Assembly (NCBI GenBank): GCA_002292015.1
Contig: DBBD01000022.1
Location: 5,275-12,955 of the forward strand
DNA: 7,681 nucleotides
Source: Firmicutes bacterium UBA993
Lineage (GTDB): Bacteria > Bacillota > Dethiobacteria > DTU022
Reading direction: 5' to 3'
Of the stretch, positions 1-6,099 are shown in pieces. The notes beneath the pieces were generated by a model. The model was not told the origin of the DNA, did no database searches, and saw only the letters and a list, made by a program, of their open reading frames with translations. Each line of letters begins with the position of its first letter. Position 1 is the stretch's first letter. The position numbers and the translations under genes are program-made.

Positions 1-30
1 TGATGCAGAATAATAATAAGGTGGTTTTAA

Positions 31-297
31 ATGGTGGCCAAAGATGTCCTATTTGAAATCCGCAAAAAGCTCGAATTGCATTTAGGTCAGACAATCAAGT
101 TGAGAGCGAACCGCGGCAGAAGAAAAACTTACGAGAAAGAAGGAATCCTGGAGAGCATCTACCCCTCGATTTTTATTGTCAGGGTTGACGAGAACAGCTA
201 CTTTCAGCGCCTGTCCTTCTCGTATGCCGATGTTCTAACCGAAACAGTCGAGCTTAGTTTTGATGAAGGAGACTTTAAGCAGACTGTCGGTCTATAA
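31..297 (+). CDS. veg: Veg family protein
   Basis: The 88-residue product matches the small Firmicutes Veg protein (B. subtilis Veg is about 86 residues) over its whole length. Visible signatures are the basic block RGRRKTYEKEGIL (about residues 29-41), the YPSIFIV strand and the SYADVLTETVEL segment near residue 65-76. Veg is a cytoplasmic protein with a beta-barrel-like fold; in B. subtilis it has been linked to biofilm matrix gene expression and to spore germination, but its biochemical role is not settled. The ATG start is preceded by AAGGTGG at 18-24 with a 6-base spacer. In Firmicutes veg commonly lies just upstream of ispE, as here, although a terminator and a gene fragment now separate them. 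Its promoter lies mostly outside the window. Confidence 0.95.
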   Translation: MVAKDVLFEIRKKLELHLGQTIKLRANRGRRKTYEKEGILESIYPSIFIVRVDENSYFQRLSFSYADVLTETVELSFDEGDFKQTVGL

Positions 298-342
298 TCT
301 CTTAGGCAATAACCTGGGAGTACAGATTTAAAAGGACTTGTG

Positions 343-382
343 TGCTGCGTCTGTTTGGTAGGCGCTCTAACCGGGAGCAGCA
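343..382 (+). other. Imperfect RNA hairpin just upstream of the veg terminator
   Basis: GCTGC (344-348) pairs with GCAGC (377-381). Inside it, GGTAG (357-361) can pair with CTA-A-CC (367-372) with one bulged A around a five-base loop, extended by T-G wobbles to 354/375. The hexamer AACCGG at 369-374 repeats at 383-388 inside the terminator, so either copy could pair with CCGGTT at 398-403. This could be part of the veg 3' untranslated region, an attenuator or a small RNA. The pairing is read by eye, and I recognise no known RNA family. Confidence 0.3.
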
Positions 383-413
383 AACCGGATCGTGGATCCG
401 GTTTTTCTTTTTT
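382..413 (+). terminator. Strong intrinsic terminator after veg
   Basis: A perfect 10-bp stem, AAACCGGATC (382-391) and GATCCGGTTT (395-404), encloses the three-base loop GTG and runs into the T-rich tail TTCTTTTTT (405-413). This is a textbook rho-independent terminator on the + strand. It should end the veg transcript and separate it from the nicotinate phosphoribosyltransferase fragment and ispE, which then need their own promoter between about 414 and 500. Confidence 0.93.
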
Positions 414-437
414 ATACGGTTTAGTTCTGCCGGAATG

Positions 438-463
438 GCAGGAATCGACCTGAAAGTGTAGAA
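438..463 (+). repeat. GCAGGAA-N16-GAA intergenic motif, copy 1
   Basis: GCAGGAA at 438-444 is followed 16 bases later by GAA (461-463), upstream of the nicotinate phosphoribosyltransferase fragment. The same arrangement with a 17-base gap occurs upstream of prs, and a weaker version upstream of glmU. Its role is unknown. From memory, similar GCAGGA...GAATA spacers are common in Peptococcaceae genomes; I could not check this. Confidence 0.3.
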
Positions 464-503
464 AACGCTTGCAGCTAAACTTATAAGAACCCGGAGGAAA
501 TTG

Positions 504-896
504 ATGAACGCCAGAAGTTTCATTACCCTCAAAGACGAGATTGGAGAAGCGTTGTGGGTTGCTGAAGCCCTGGGGACAAAGCTTACCGGCATCAGGCTCG
601 ATACTCCCGGAGAGCATGGCGGCGTAACTCCCGATCTGGTCAGGGAAGCCAGGGCCCGCTTAAACCAGGCCGCCTACGAAAGGGTCCAAGTCGTGGTCTC
701 CGGCGGACTAACCCCGGAAAAGATTGCGCTACTGGCTGAAGCGGGTGTAGATTCATTTGGGGTTGGCAGTTATATCTCCAGGGAACCGGCTATTAATATG
801 ACTATGGATCTCAAAGAGGTGGAGGGCAGGCTGTTGGCTAAAAGGGGTCGCATTCCAGGACTGACATTCAATCAGCGACTGCAGAAAATCAGTTGA
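504..896 (+). CDS. pncB: C-terminal fragment of nicotinate phosphoribosyltransferase
   Basis: The 130-residue product matches only the C-terminal third or so of the short (about 350-residue) nicotinate phosphoribosyltransferase type, which joins nicotinate and PRPP into nicotinate mononucleotide for NAD salvage. Visible are TLKDEIGEAL near the start, GIRLDTPGEHGGVTPDLV (about 29-46), the phosphate-binding stretch VVSGGLTPEKI then FGVGSYIS, and the C-terminal KEVEGRLLAKRGRIPG. The N-terminal domain and half of the barrel are missing, so normal activity is unlikely. An in-frame TAG at 459-461 rules out an extension. ATG 504 has GGAGG at 493-497 six bases upstream; TTG 501 would be too close. 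The frame is otherwise open, with no internal stop. Its TGA overlaps the ispE TTG start, so translation of this remnant may serve mainly to couple to ispE. It is either a decaying gene or a retained domain; I favour a remnant. Confidence 0.75.
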   Translation: MNARSFITLKDEIGEALWVAEALGTKLTGIRLDTPGEHGGVTPDLVREARARLNQAAYERVQVVVSGGLTPEKIALLAEAGVDSFGVGSYISREPAINMTMDLKEVEGRLLAKRGRIPGLTFNQRLQKIS

Positions 897-1771
897 CAGG
901 CGCTAAGAGGATCAGCATTAGAGCCCCGGCAAAAATTAACCTGGGCCTTACGGTTTGTGGATCCCGTCCTGATGGTTTTCATGAAATCGAGTCGGTAATG
1001 CAGCAGGTTTCGCTAGCCGACATCCTGCTTCTGGAACCAACAGCGGAGTCTGAAGTTCTTTTTCAATGCACTGATCCAGAACTGAACGGACCGGAAAACC
1101 TGGTCTGTCGGGCAGCCGAGATGCTGAAGATCAGGGCTGGCGGGGTTGTGCCAGGCGTAAAAATAGTTCTCTATAAAAATATTCCCGTCGGGGCGGGTCT
1201 TGCCGGCGGCAGCGCCGACGCCGCTTCCGCCTTGAAGGGGTTGAATAAATTCTGGCAGCTTAATCTGCCGCAAGTTACACTACTGGAAGTCGCCGCCACG
1301 CTCGGGTCGGATATTCCCTTCTGCCTAGAAGGAGGAACAGCACTGGCCAGGGGCCGGGGCGAGCTTCTGGAAAAACTACCGGCCAGCCCTTTTTTCTGGG
1401 TGGTGTTAGCCCTGCCGCCGGGGGCAAAGATTTCCACTGCTGCTGCTTACGGTGGTTTTGATCGAAAATTTACCGGACAGCCCTCCCTTGGCCCGCTGGT
1501 CCGGGCGATTAAGAACGATGATAAAAGGGCGCTTCAGAGGTGGCTGGGTAGTGAGCTGACCAACACCCTGGAAACAGCCGAACTGCCTGAAACAGGATCG
1601 TATAGAAAGCTTAAAGCTGAACTGGTAGCCTGCGGTTTACAGCCACAGCTTTCGGGCAGCGGACCAACGTTATTTATGCTATTTGATTCACTGGCAGAAG
1701 CCGGCAGGGCCTTGCGAGCGGCGGAGGAAGCGGGAGCCAGAGCCTATCTTTGCTGGACTGAAAGTGAATAA
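893..1771 (+). CDS. ispE: 4-diphosphocytidyl-2-C-methyl-D-erythritol kinase
   Basis: IspE phosphorylates the 2-hydroxyl of CDP-methylerythritol with ATP, the fourth step of the MEP isoprenoid pathway, in the cytoplasm. The 292-residue length is normal for this GHMP kinase. Near the N-terminus, APAKINLGL carries the substrate lysine (K14), followed by RPDGFHEIESVMQ (25-37). The glycine-rich ATP loop PVGAGLAGGSADAASAL spans 98-114. GSDIPFCLEGGTA holds the likely catalytic D140, and the C-terminal LSGSGPTLF is at 253-261. No ATG or GTG lies ahead of the conserved start, so TTG 893, overlapping the preceding TGA, is the best choice. The ribosome binding site is poor (only GCAGAAAA-like bases upstream), which suggests translation coupled to the upstream fragment. 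The next gene starts 13 bases downstream, consistent with one operon. Confidence 0.95.
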   Translation: MTGAKRISIRAPAKINLGLTVCGSRPDGFHEIESVMQQVSLADILLLEPTAESEVLFQCTDPELNGPENLVCRAAEMLKIRAGGVVPGVKIVLYKNIPVGAGLAGGSADAASALKGLNKFWQLNLPQVTLLEVAATLGSDIPFCLEGGTALARGRGELLEKLPASPFFWVVLALPPGAKISTAAAYGGFDRKFTGQPSLGPLVRAIKNDDKRALQRWLGSELTNTLETAELPETGSYRKLKAELVACGLQPQLSGSGPTLFMLFDSLAEAGRALRAAEEAGARAYLCWTESE

Positions 1772-1784
1772 GGGAGTGATACTG

Positions 1785-2537
1785 ATGTTTGACGTTATAG
1801 TTCTGGCTGGAAGCGGCAAAACCGGTAATTCCCTGGCCGAACATACCGGTGTTCTGAATAAAGCTTTTATCCCGATTAAGGGCAAGCCGCTGATCGCCTA
1901 TGTCCTTGATGCGCTGGCGGCCAGCCCGGCAGTTGATAATCTAATCGTAACCGGTCCCGTAAAGGAGCTCGAAACCCTTAGGCGGGAAGGCTACAACTAC
2001 CAGATTGTGAAGGAAGCCGACACCATTTTAAACAATGTTACCGCTGCCATCAAGCTTGCTGATCCAGAGCGCCTCTGTCTTGTTGTTACAGGCGATCTTC
2101 CACTGCTCAGCACTGCTGCGTTGAATGAATTTTTGGAGCTTTGCGCCCCCTACGACGGGGATCTATACTACCCCATCCTGAGCGAAGAGAATTGCCTTAG
2201 AAGCTACCCGGATACAAAGCGGACTTACGTGCGATTAAAAGAAGGCCCGGTAACCGGTGGAAACATCGGTTTGGTTAACCCTGCTTGGTTTTTAAAAAAA
2301 CGAAGCAGCCTCGAGCTGTTTATCTCGTACCGCAAGAAACCTTTGAAACTATTGCGTATTTTACCTCTTTCGCTGGCGCTGAAATATTTTCTGAAACAAC
2401 TCTCACTGGCCGATCTGGAAAGGCAACTCTCCAGACTGTTGGAGATGAAGGCGTATGCCGTACCCTGCCAGTGTGCTGAAATCGGGCTTGATGTCGACAA
2501 GATCAGTGATTTAGAACAGGTCAGGAAATTGCTCTGA
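1785..2537 (+). CDS. MobA-like nucleotidyltransferase family protein, substrate unknown
   Basis: The 250-residue protein has the layout of a GT-A/NTP-transferase enzyme. It has an N-terminal VIVLAGSG loop (4-11), a lysine within NKAFIPIKGKPLIAYVLDAL (25-44), the metal-binding type strand VVTGDLPLLS (100-109), GGNIGLVNP (158-166), and a closing GLDVDKISDLEQV typical of sugar-phosphate or molybdopterin-type nucleotidyltransferases. Such enzymes move a nucleotide from an NTP to a phosphorylated acceptor; neither partner can be read here. The loop GSGKTGNSLAEHTG departs from the usual GGxGxRM form. The ATG at 1785 has AGGGAG at 1771-1776 eight bases upstream, overlapping the ispE stop codon, so a longer in-frame start at 1683 inside ispE is unlikely. 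From memory, a similar gene sits between ispE and purR in several Peptococcaceae. It is not IspD or GlmU by sequence feel, but related to them in fold. Confidence 0.85.
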   Translation: MFDVIVLAGSGKTGNSLAEHTGVLNKAFIPIKGKPLIAYVLDALAASPAVDNLIVTGPVKELETLRREGYNYQIVKEADTILNNVTAAIKLADPERLCLVVTGDLPLLSTAALNEFLELCAPYDGDLYYPILSEENCLRSYPDTKRTYVRLKEGPVTGGNIGLVNPAWFLKKRSSLELFISYRKKPLKLLRILPLSLALKYFLKQLSLADLERQLSRLLEMKAYAVPCQCAEIGLDVDKISDLEQVRKLL

Positions 2538-2560
2538 TCCTTCCTTCTCATCGGCAGAAA

Positions 2561-2587
2561 GCAGTGCGATAAGCAAGATCGTGCGAA
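2561..2587 (+). repeat. Weak GCAG-type intergenic motif, possible degenerate copy
   Basis: GCAGTGC at 2561-2567 is followed 17 bases later by GAA at 2585-2587 (within GCGAATA), in the spacer before glmU. The spacing fits the copies at 438-463 and 3744-3770, but only GCAG of the first block is kept. It may be chance. Confidence 0.18.
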
Positions 2588-2637
2588 TATCGGTAGGTTC
2601 TTCCTTAATCAATTGTGCACTACCTTAAAAGAAGTTT

Positions 2638-2666
2638 TTGCCTACGGACGGTGGCTTTAGTATAAT
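2638..2666 (+). promoter_or_regulatory. Sigma-A type promoter of glmU
   Basis: The -35 box TTGCCT (2638-2643) and a perfect -10 box TATAAT (2661-2666) are separated by exactly 17 bases. The implied start of transcription is near 2673, which leaves a short leader of about 30 bases before the glmU ribosome binding site AGGAGG at 2688-2693. This is the clearest promoter in the window. The spacer from 2538 onward shows no clear terminator, so read-through from ispE may also contribute. Confidence 0.8.
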
Positions 2667-2701
2667 GTCTGCAGCAAATTATTCGGCAGGAGGTTTTCCA
2701 G

Positions 2702-3697
2702 GTGGGTACTATTTCGGCCGTTATTCTCGCTGCAGGCGAAGGGAAGCGAATGAAGTCGGCGCTGCCCAAGGTGCTGCATCCCTGCTGCGGCCGACCGTTA
2801 ATCGACTATATTTTACGGAGTGCCTCTGCACTGGCGAATAATATTGTCATTGTCGTCGGCCACGGTGCTTTGCAGGTGAAAGAACTGCTTGGCGATCAGT
2901 GGCGCTACGCCCTGCAGAAAGAGCTACTCGGTACCGGGCATGCTGTACTGCAGGCCTTACCTCTGCTGCCGCAGGAAGGACAGCTCTTGGTCCTCTGCGG
3001 AGATACCCCCTTAATTGATGAGAGTATGTTAAAAGAACTGCTTATAACCGGGAGGCGATCTGCAGCAACCGTTGCCACAACAGTTGTGCCTAATCCTTCC
3101 GGTTACGGACGGATTATCCGCGACTCACTGGGTTTGATCAATATGATTGTGGAAGAAAGAGATGCCACTGATGCGGAAAAAGCGATTTGCGAGATAAACA
3201 GCGGCACCTACTGCTTTGATCTTCAACAGTTGCGTCGCTACCTTCCCCTCCTTTCAAACAACAATGCCCAGCATGAATACTACCTGACCGACTTGGTAGC
3301 GATGATGCGTGCCGACGGGCTTCAGGTTAATGCTTATCTGATCGAGGACTACCGCAAGGGGTTGGGGGTAAATGACCGAATACAGCTCGCAGAGGCGGCG
3401 GCGCTGATTAGGAGCGAGATCGCCCACAAATTGATGCAAGAAGGGGTCACGATCGAAGATCCCGCATCAACCTGGATTGACAGCGGGGTTGCGGTTGGTC
3501 CTGATACTATAATCCGGCCCAACTGTGTGATTGAGAGCGGCACAATAATTGGTTCGGCTTGCAGCATCGGGCCCGGTGTGCATCTTAAAAAGGCCGTGAT
3601 CGGAGAGCGGGTTTCGATCAGCTATACAGTGGTTGAAGCTGGCGTTGTGAATAACGATGCAGAGCTAAAACCCTTCACGCTTATCACCCCTGACTGA
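2702..3697 (+). CDS. glmU: UDP-N-acetylglucosamine pyrophosphorylase, GlmU lacking the acetyltransferase end
   Basis: The complete uridylyltransferase domain is present: VILAAGEGKRMKSALPKVLH (residues 7-26, with catalytic K23), QKELLGTGHA (72-81), CGDTPL with metal ligand D101, GYGRII, EINSGTYCFD (164-173), NNAQHEYYLTD and LGVNDR (N224). It would make UDP-GlcNAc from UTP and GlcNAc-1-phosphate for peptidoglycan. From about residue 250 a left-handed beta-helix begins, with hexapeptide-like repeats. The protein ends at residue 331, at the point matching the IRPD motif of full-length GlmU (about 455 residues). The residues that acetylate glucosamine-1-phosphate lie beyond this and are absent. 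The end is TGA TAA TAG, three consecutive in-frame stops, and nothing recognisable of the missing part follows. The GTG start has AGGAGG eight bases upstream. From memory, an engineered E. coli GlmU cut at the same length keeps uridylyltransferase activity. Confidence 0.92.
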   Translation: MGTISAVILAAGEGKRMKSALPKVLHPCCGRPLIDYILRSASALANNIVIVVGHGALQVKELLGDQWRYALQKELLGTGHAVLQALPLLPQEGQLLVLCGDTPLIDESMLKELLITGRRSAATVATTVVPNPSGYGRIIRDSLGLINMIVEERDATDAEKAICEINSGTYCFDLQQLRRYLPLLSNNNAQHEYYLTDLVAMMRADGLQVNAYLIEDYRKGLGVNDRIQLAEAAALIRSEIAHKLMQEGVTIEDPASTWIDSGVAVGPDTIIRPNCVIESGTIIGSACSIGPGVHLKKAVIGERVSISYTVVEAGVVNNDAELKPFTLITPD

Positions 3698-3743
3698 TAA
3701 TAGTTTTTAGTACTGCAAATGCTACCTGGGGTTTCATTTCGCA

Positions 3744-3770
3744 GCAGGAAAAGCGGTGCCGGTAAGCGAA
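3744..3770 (+). repeat. GCAGGAA-N17-GAA intergenic motif, copy 2
   Basis: GCAGGAA at 3744-3750 is followed 17 bases later by GAA at 3768-3770, in the 109-base spacer between glmU and prs. It matches the copy at 438-463 in both blocks and nearly in spacing. I see no convincing promoter or terminator in this spacer. Confidence 0.3.
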
Positions 3771-3806
3771 TGGAAGAACTAGCGATCAATAGTGGGAGGG
3801 TTTGAA

Positions 3807-4760
3807 TTGGTAAACGGTGAGGAACTGAAAATATTTTGCGGCAGCGCTAACCGCGGCCTGGCTGAGGAGATAGCCAACAGCTTGGGGGTTGGTCTTGGTA
3901 GCTGTGAAGTAAGCCGTTTCAGCGACGGAGAGATTTCAATCAGTATCGGTGAAAGTGTCAGGCGTACCAACTCATTTTTGATCCAACCACTCTGTTCGCC
4001 AATCAACGAAAGCATCATGGAGCTGTTAATTATAATTGACGCTCTCAGAAGGGCTTCGGCGAAAACAGTTAATGCCGTTATCCCATACTATGCCTATGCC
4101 AGGCAAGATCGGAAAACCAAGGCCCGTGATCCGATTGCGGCTAAACTGCTGGCCGACCTGATTACTGCAGCCGGAGCCAGCCGGGTTGTAGCTATGGACT
4201 TACATGCCGGGCAGATTCAGGGATTTTTTAATATCCCTCTCGATCATCTTACCGCTCTCCCAATCCTATCCAATTACCTGGAAAAGAAAGATATTAAAAA
4301 CGGTGTGGTAGTGTCACCCGATCTGGGTGGTGTAACCCGCTCCCGTGATTTAGCCAACCGCCTGGGGATGCAGATTGCGATCATCGAAAAGAAAAGGCCG
4401 GTACCCAACCGGGCGGAAATTATGCACATCATTGGTGACGTAAAGGGCAAAACCGCAATATTCATTGACGATCTGATTGATACTGCCGGAACGATTACCT
4501 TAGGCGCTGAAGCGCTGATCAGGGAGGGCGCAAGCGATGTTTATGCCTGCTGTACCCATCCAGTTTTTTCCGGATCAGCCCTTGAGCGACTGAGCAAGGC
4601 TCCTATAAAAGAGGTGATCTTTACCAACACGATACCGGTTGATCGGGGCCAACTGGCCGGGCTGCGCGATTGCTTCCGCCAGTTAACAGTCGCACCGTTG
4701 ATCGCCGAAGCGATTATACGCATCCAGAACCGGGTATCGGTCAGCGAACTTTTCGATTGA
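3807..4760 (+). CDS. prs: Ribose-phosphate pyrophosphokinase (PRPP synthase)
   Basis: Prs makes PRPP from ribose-5-phosphate and ATP, supplying purine, pyrimidine, NAD, histidine and tryptophan synthesis in the cytoplasm. The 317-residue length is standard for class I enzymes. Visible are FSDGEISI near residue 38-45, the ATP-site stretch YYAYARQDRK (94-103), MDLHAGQIQGFF with catalytic-type H133, VSPDLGGVTRSRDLA (169-183), the flexible-loop EKKRPVPN, and the PRPP loop DDLIDTAGT (221-229). The C-terminus SVSELFD resembles the usual SVSxLFD ending. TTG 3807 is preferred: GGGAGG at 3794-3799 sits seven bases upstream, while the longer GTG at 3792 overlaps that site. glmU-prs order is the common Firmicutes arrangement. 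The usual downstream ctc and pth are replaced here by convergent genes. Confidence 0.96.
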   Translation: MVNGEELKIFCGSANRGLAEEIANSLGVGLGSCEVSRFSDGEISISIGESVRRTNSFLIQPLCSPINESIMELLIIIDALRRASAKTVNAVIPYYAYARQDRKTKARDPIAAKLLADLITAAGASRVVAMDLHAGQIQGFFNIPLDHLTALPILSNYLEKKDIKNGVVVSPDLGGVTRSRDLANRLGMQIAIIEKKRPVPNRAEIMHIIGDVKGKTAIFIDDLIDTAGTITLGAEALIREGASDVYACCTHPVFSGSALERLSKAPIKEVIFTNTIPVDRGQLAGLRDCFRQLTVAPLIAEAIIRIQNRVSVSELFD

Positions 4761-4814
4761 GGCATTTAAGATCTATGAAAGCGCCGGATTTATAAGGCTT
4801 ATTTTGGGAGATTA

Positions 4815-4854
4815 CCATGTTTTATCCCGTAGTGGGTCTATAGAACATGGTTTT
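4815..4854 (+). terminator. Likely terminator in the prs-queA convergent spacer
   Basis: CCATGTT (4815-4821) and AACATGG (4844-4850) form a perfect 7-bp stem. A nested CCC/GGG pairing (4826-4828 with 4834-4836) can fold the long loop. TTTT follows at 4851-4854. The tail is short, so efficiency is uncertain. On the - strand no T-run follows, so it probably serves prs rather than queA. The remaining spacer from 4761 to 4950 shows no gene. Confidence 0.5.
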
Positions 4855-4950
4855 GCTGTAAATGTGGCTTGGAAATCAGGAAATTGAACCGCCAAATTGT
4901 CAGGTTATGTCTATATGGGAACTATCCGAACTGTGTGGAATATAACAAAA

Positions 4951-5994
4951 TTAGATGATCAAAGTAGCATCGCCAAAGGTGTAAAATCGGAATTTCTTCG
5001 CTATGGCATAGGCATATGCCTCAAAGATCAGGTCGCGCCCCGCAAACGCCGATACTAACACCAGGTGGGATGAACGCGGCAGGTGCAGGTTGGTAATAAG
5101 CATATCCACTACTTTAAATTGATAGCCCGGGGTTATAAATAATCCGGTAGTGCCCTGGAAAGCTTCGATCCGGCCGCCATCTTGAGCTGTCGACTCAAGA
5201 GTGCGCACTACATCGGTGCCGCAAGCGACAACGCGCCTGCCTTCTTCTTTGGCTTGGTTTATCAAGCCGGCGACTTCATCGGGTATATAGAGATACTCAA
5301 CCGGCATACGATGGGCTGCCAGCAGTTCCTCTTTAATGGGTCTGAAGCTGCCTAAACCCATATGTAGGGTGGTATAACCGATAGTTACCCCTTTAGCCTT
5401 AAGCCTGCCAAGTAGCCTGGGGGTAAAATGAAGGGCGGCAGTGGGCGCCGCCACTGACCCTTCTACGCTGGCATAAACCGTCTGGTACCTGGAGGAATCC
5501 TCAATCGGTCTCTTGATATATGGCGGCAGCGGAACCTGGCCAAGATTCTTCAAAACCGCCGCGGCCTCTTCGGCAGAAGAAAACTGCACGATTCTTCCTC
5601 CTTCGGCAGCCTTATCCACCACCTCTACTGTTATCTCTTCTGTCAGGGTAAGAATTGACTTGACAGGGATCTTCTTCCCTGGATTAACCAACGCCTCCCA
5701 CCGGCCATCGCCCAGATCTTTAAGCAGAAACAACTCGGCTTTGCCGCCTCCGGCTCGTTTGGCCGAAAGCCTGGCGGGGATCACCTTGGTGTTGTTCAAA
5801 ATTAAAAGGTCGCCGGCCTTAAAATGATCGACCAGATCAGCAAACCTGTCCTCGTTGACCGAGCAATTGCTCCGGTTAATTACCAGCAGCCTGGACGCAT
5901 CTCTTGGCTCAACAGGAGCCTGGGCAATCAGCTCACCGGGAAGATTGTATTCAAATTCTCTGGTTTGTATCGATACTGGCGCCATTTGCGGCAC
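4951..5994 (-). CDS. queA: S-adenosylmethionine:tRNA ribosyltransferase-isomerase
   Basis: QueA transfers and rearranges the ribosyl part of S-adenosylmethionine onto preQ1 at tRNA position 34, giving epoxyqueuosine. The 347-residue length fits the family (about 340-350). Visible are FEYNLPGELIAQAPVEPRDA (14-33), GDLLILNNTKVIPARL (61-76), GKAELFLL, ALVNPGKK, SVAAPTAALHFT (180-191), TTLHMGLGSFRPI (208-220), PGYQFKVVDMLITNLHLPRS (289-308), VSAFAG and the final GDATLI. Several usually constant positions differ: GTDVVRTLE instead of GTTSVRTLE, LHMGLGSF in the THVGxGTF region, and GDATLI instead of GDAMLI. It may be a divergent subfamily member. The GTG start at 5994 has AAGGGA six bases upstream; an ATG nine bases further in (5985) is the alternative. 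It lies 105 bases after larB on the same strand. The usual partner tgt is not in the window. Confidence 0.93.
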   Translation of the reverse strand: MPQMAPVSIQTREFEYNLPGELIAQAPVEPRDASRLLVINRSNCSVNEDRFADLVDHFKAGDLLILNNTKVIPARLSAKRAGGGKAELFLLKDLGDGRWEALVNPGKKIPVKSILTLTEEITVEVVDKAAEGGRIVQFSSAEEAAAVLKNLGQVPLPPYIKRPIEDSSRYQTVYASVEGSVAAPTAALHFTPRLLGRLKAKGVTIGYTTLHMGLGSFRPIKEELLAAHRMPVEYLYIPDEVAGLINQAKEEGRRVVACGTDVVRTLESTAQDGGRIEAFQGTTGLFITPGYQFKVVDMLITNLHLPRSSHLVLVSAFAGRDLIFEAYAYAIAKKFRFYTFGDATLII

Positions 5995-6076
5995 TTAAGG
6001 TCCCTTTCCGGTGCTGCAGGTAGTAGCCTGTAGCCTCCTTGAACTTCGGTGTCCAGCTCTTTTGTGTGTGCGTCAT
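5951..6076 (-). CDS. Possible 41-residue small ORF between larB and queA
   Basis: An ATG at 6076 opens a 41-codon frame ending at TGA 5951-5953, overlapping the first 44 bases of queA in another frame. TAGGAGA lies about ten bases upstream, a plausible though long-spaced ribosome binding site. The N-terminal part reads MTHTQKSWTPKFKEATGYYL and is not low-complexity. I recognise no family with confidence. It could be a leader peptide coupling larB to queA translation, a gene remnant (a recombinase-like N-terminus crossed my mind, without proof), or chance. Confidence 0.2.
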   Translation of the reverse strand: MTHTQKSWTPKFKEATGYYLQHRKGTLSAANGASIDTNQRI

Positions 6077-6099
6077 CTTCGACTAATCTCCTACGATGG

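Noticed and set aside
293..298. TATAAT overlapping the veg stop codon as a promoter for a small RNA
   Set aside because: No acceptable -35 box lies 16-18 bases upstream.
354..368. TTTGGTAGGCGCTC resembles a tRNA D-arm
   Set aside because: No acceptor stem, anticodon arm or T-loop can be placed at tRNA distances around it.
204..617. Minus-strand open frame of 137 codons across the veg-ispE spacer
   Set aside because: It runs antisense through veg, the terminator hairpin and the start of the nicotinate phosphoribosyltransferase fragment, and its translation resembles no family.
1792..1830. GSGKT in the nucleotidyltransferase looks like a Walker A P-loop
   Set aside because: It sits at the NTP-transferase nucleotide loop and the rest of the protein has the NTP-transferase layout, with no Walker B or P-loop fold context.
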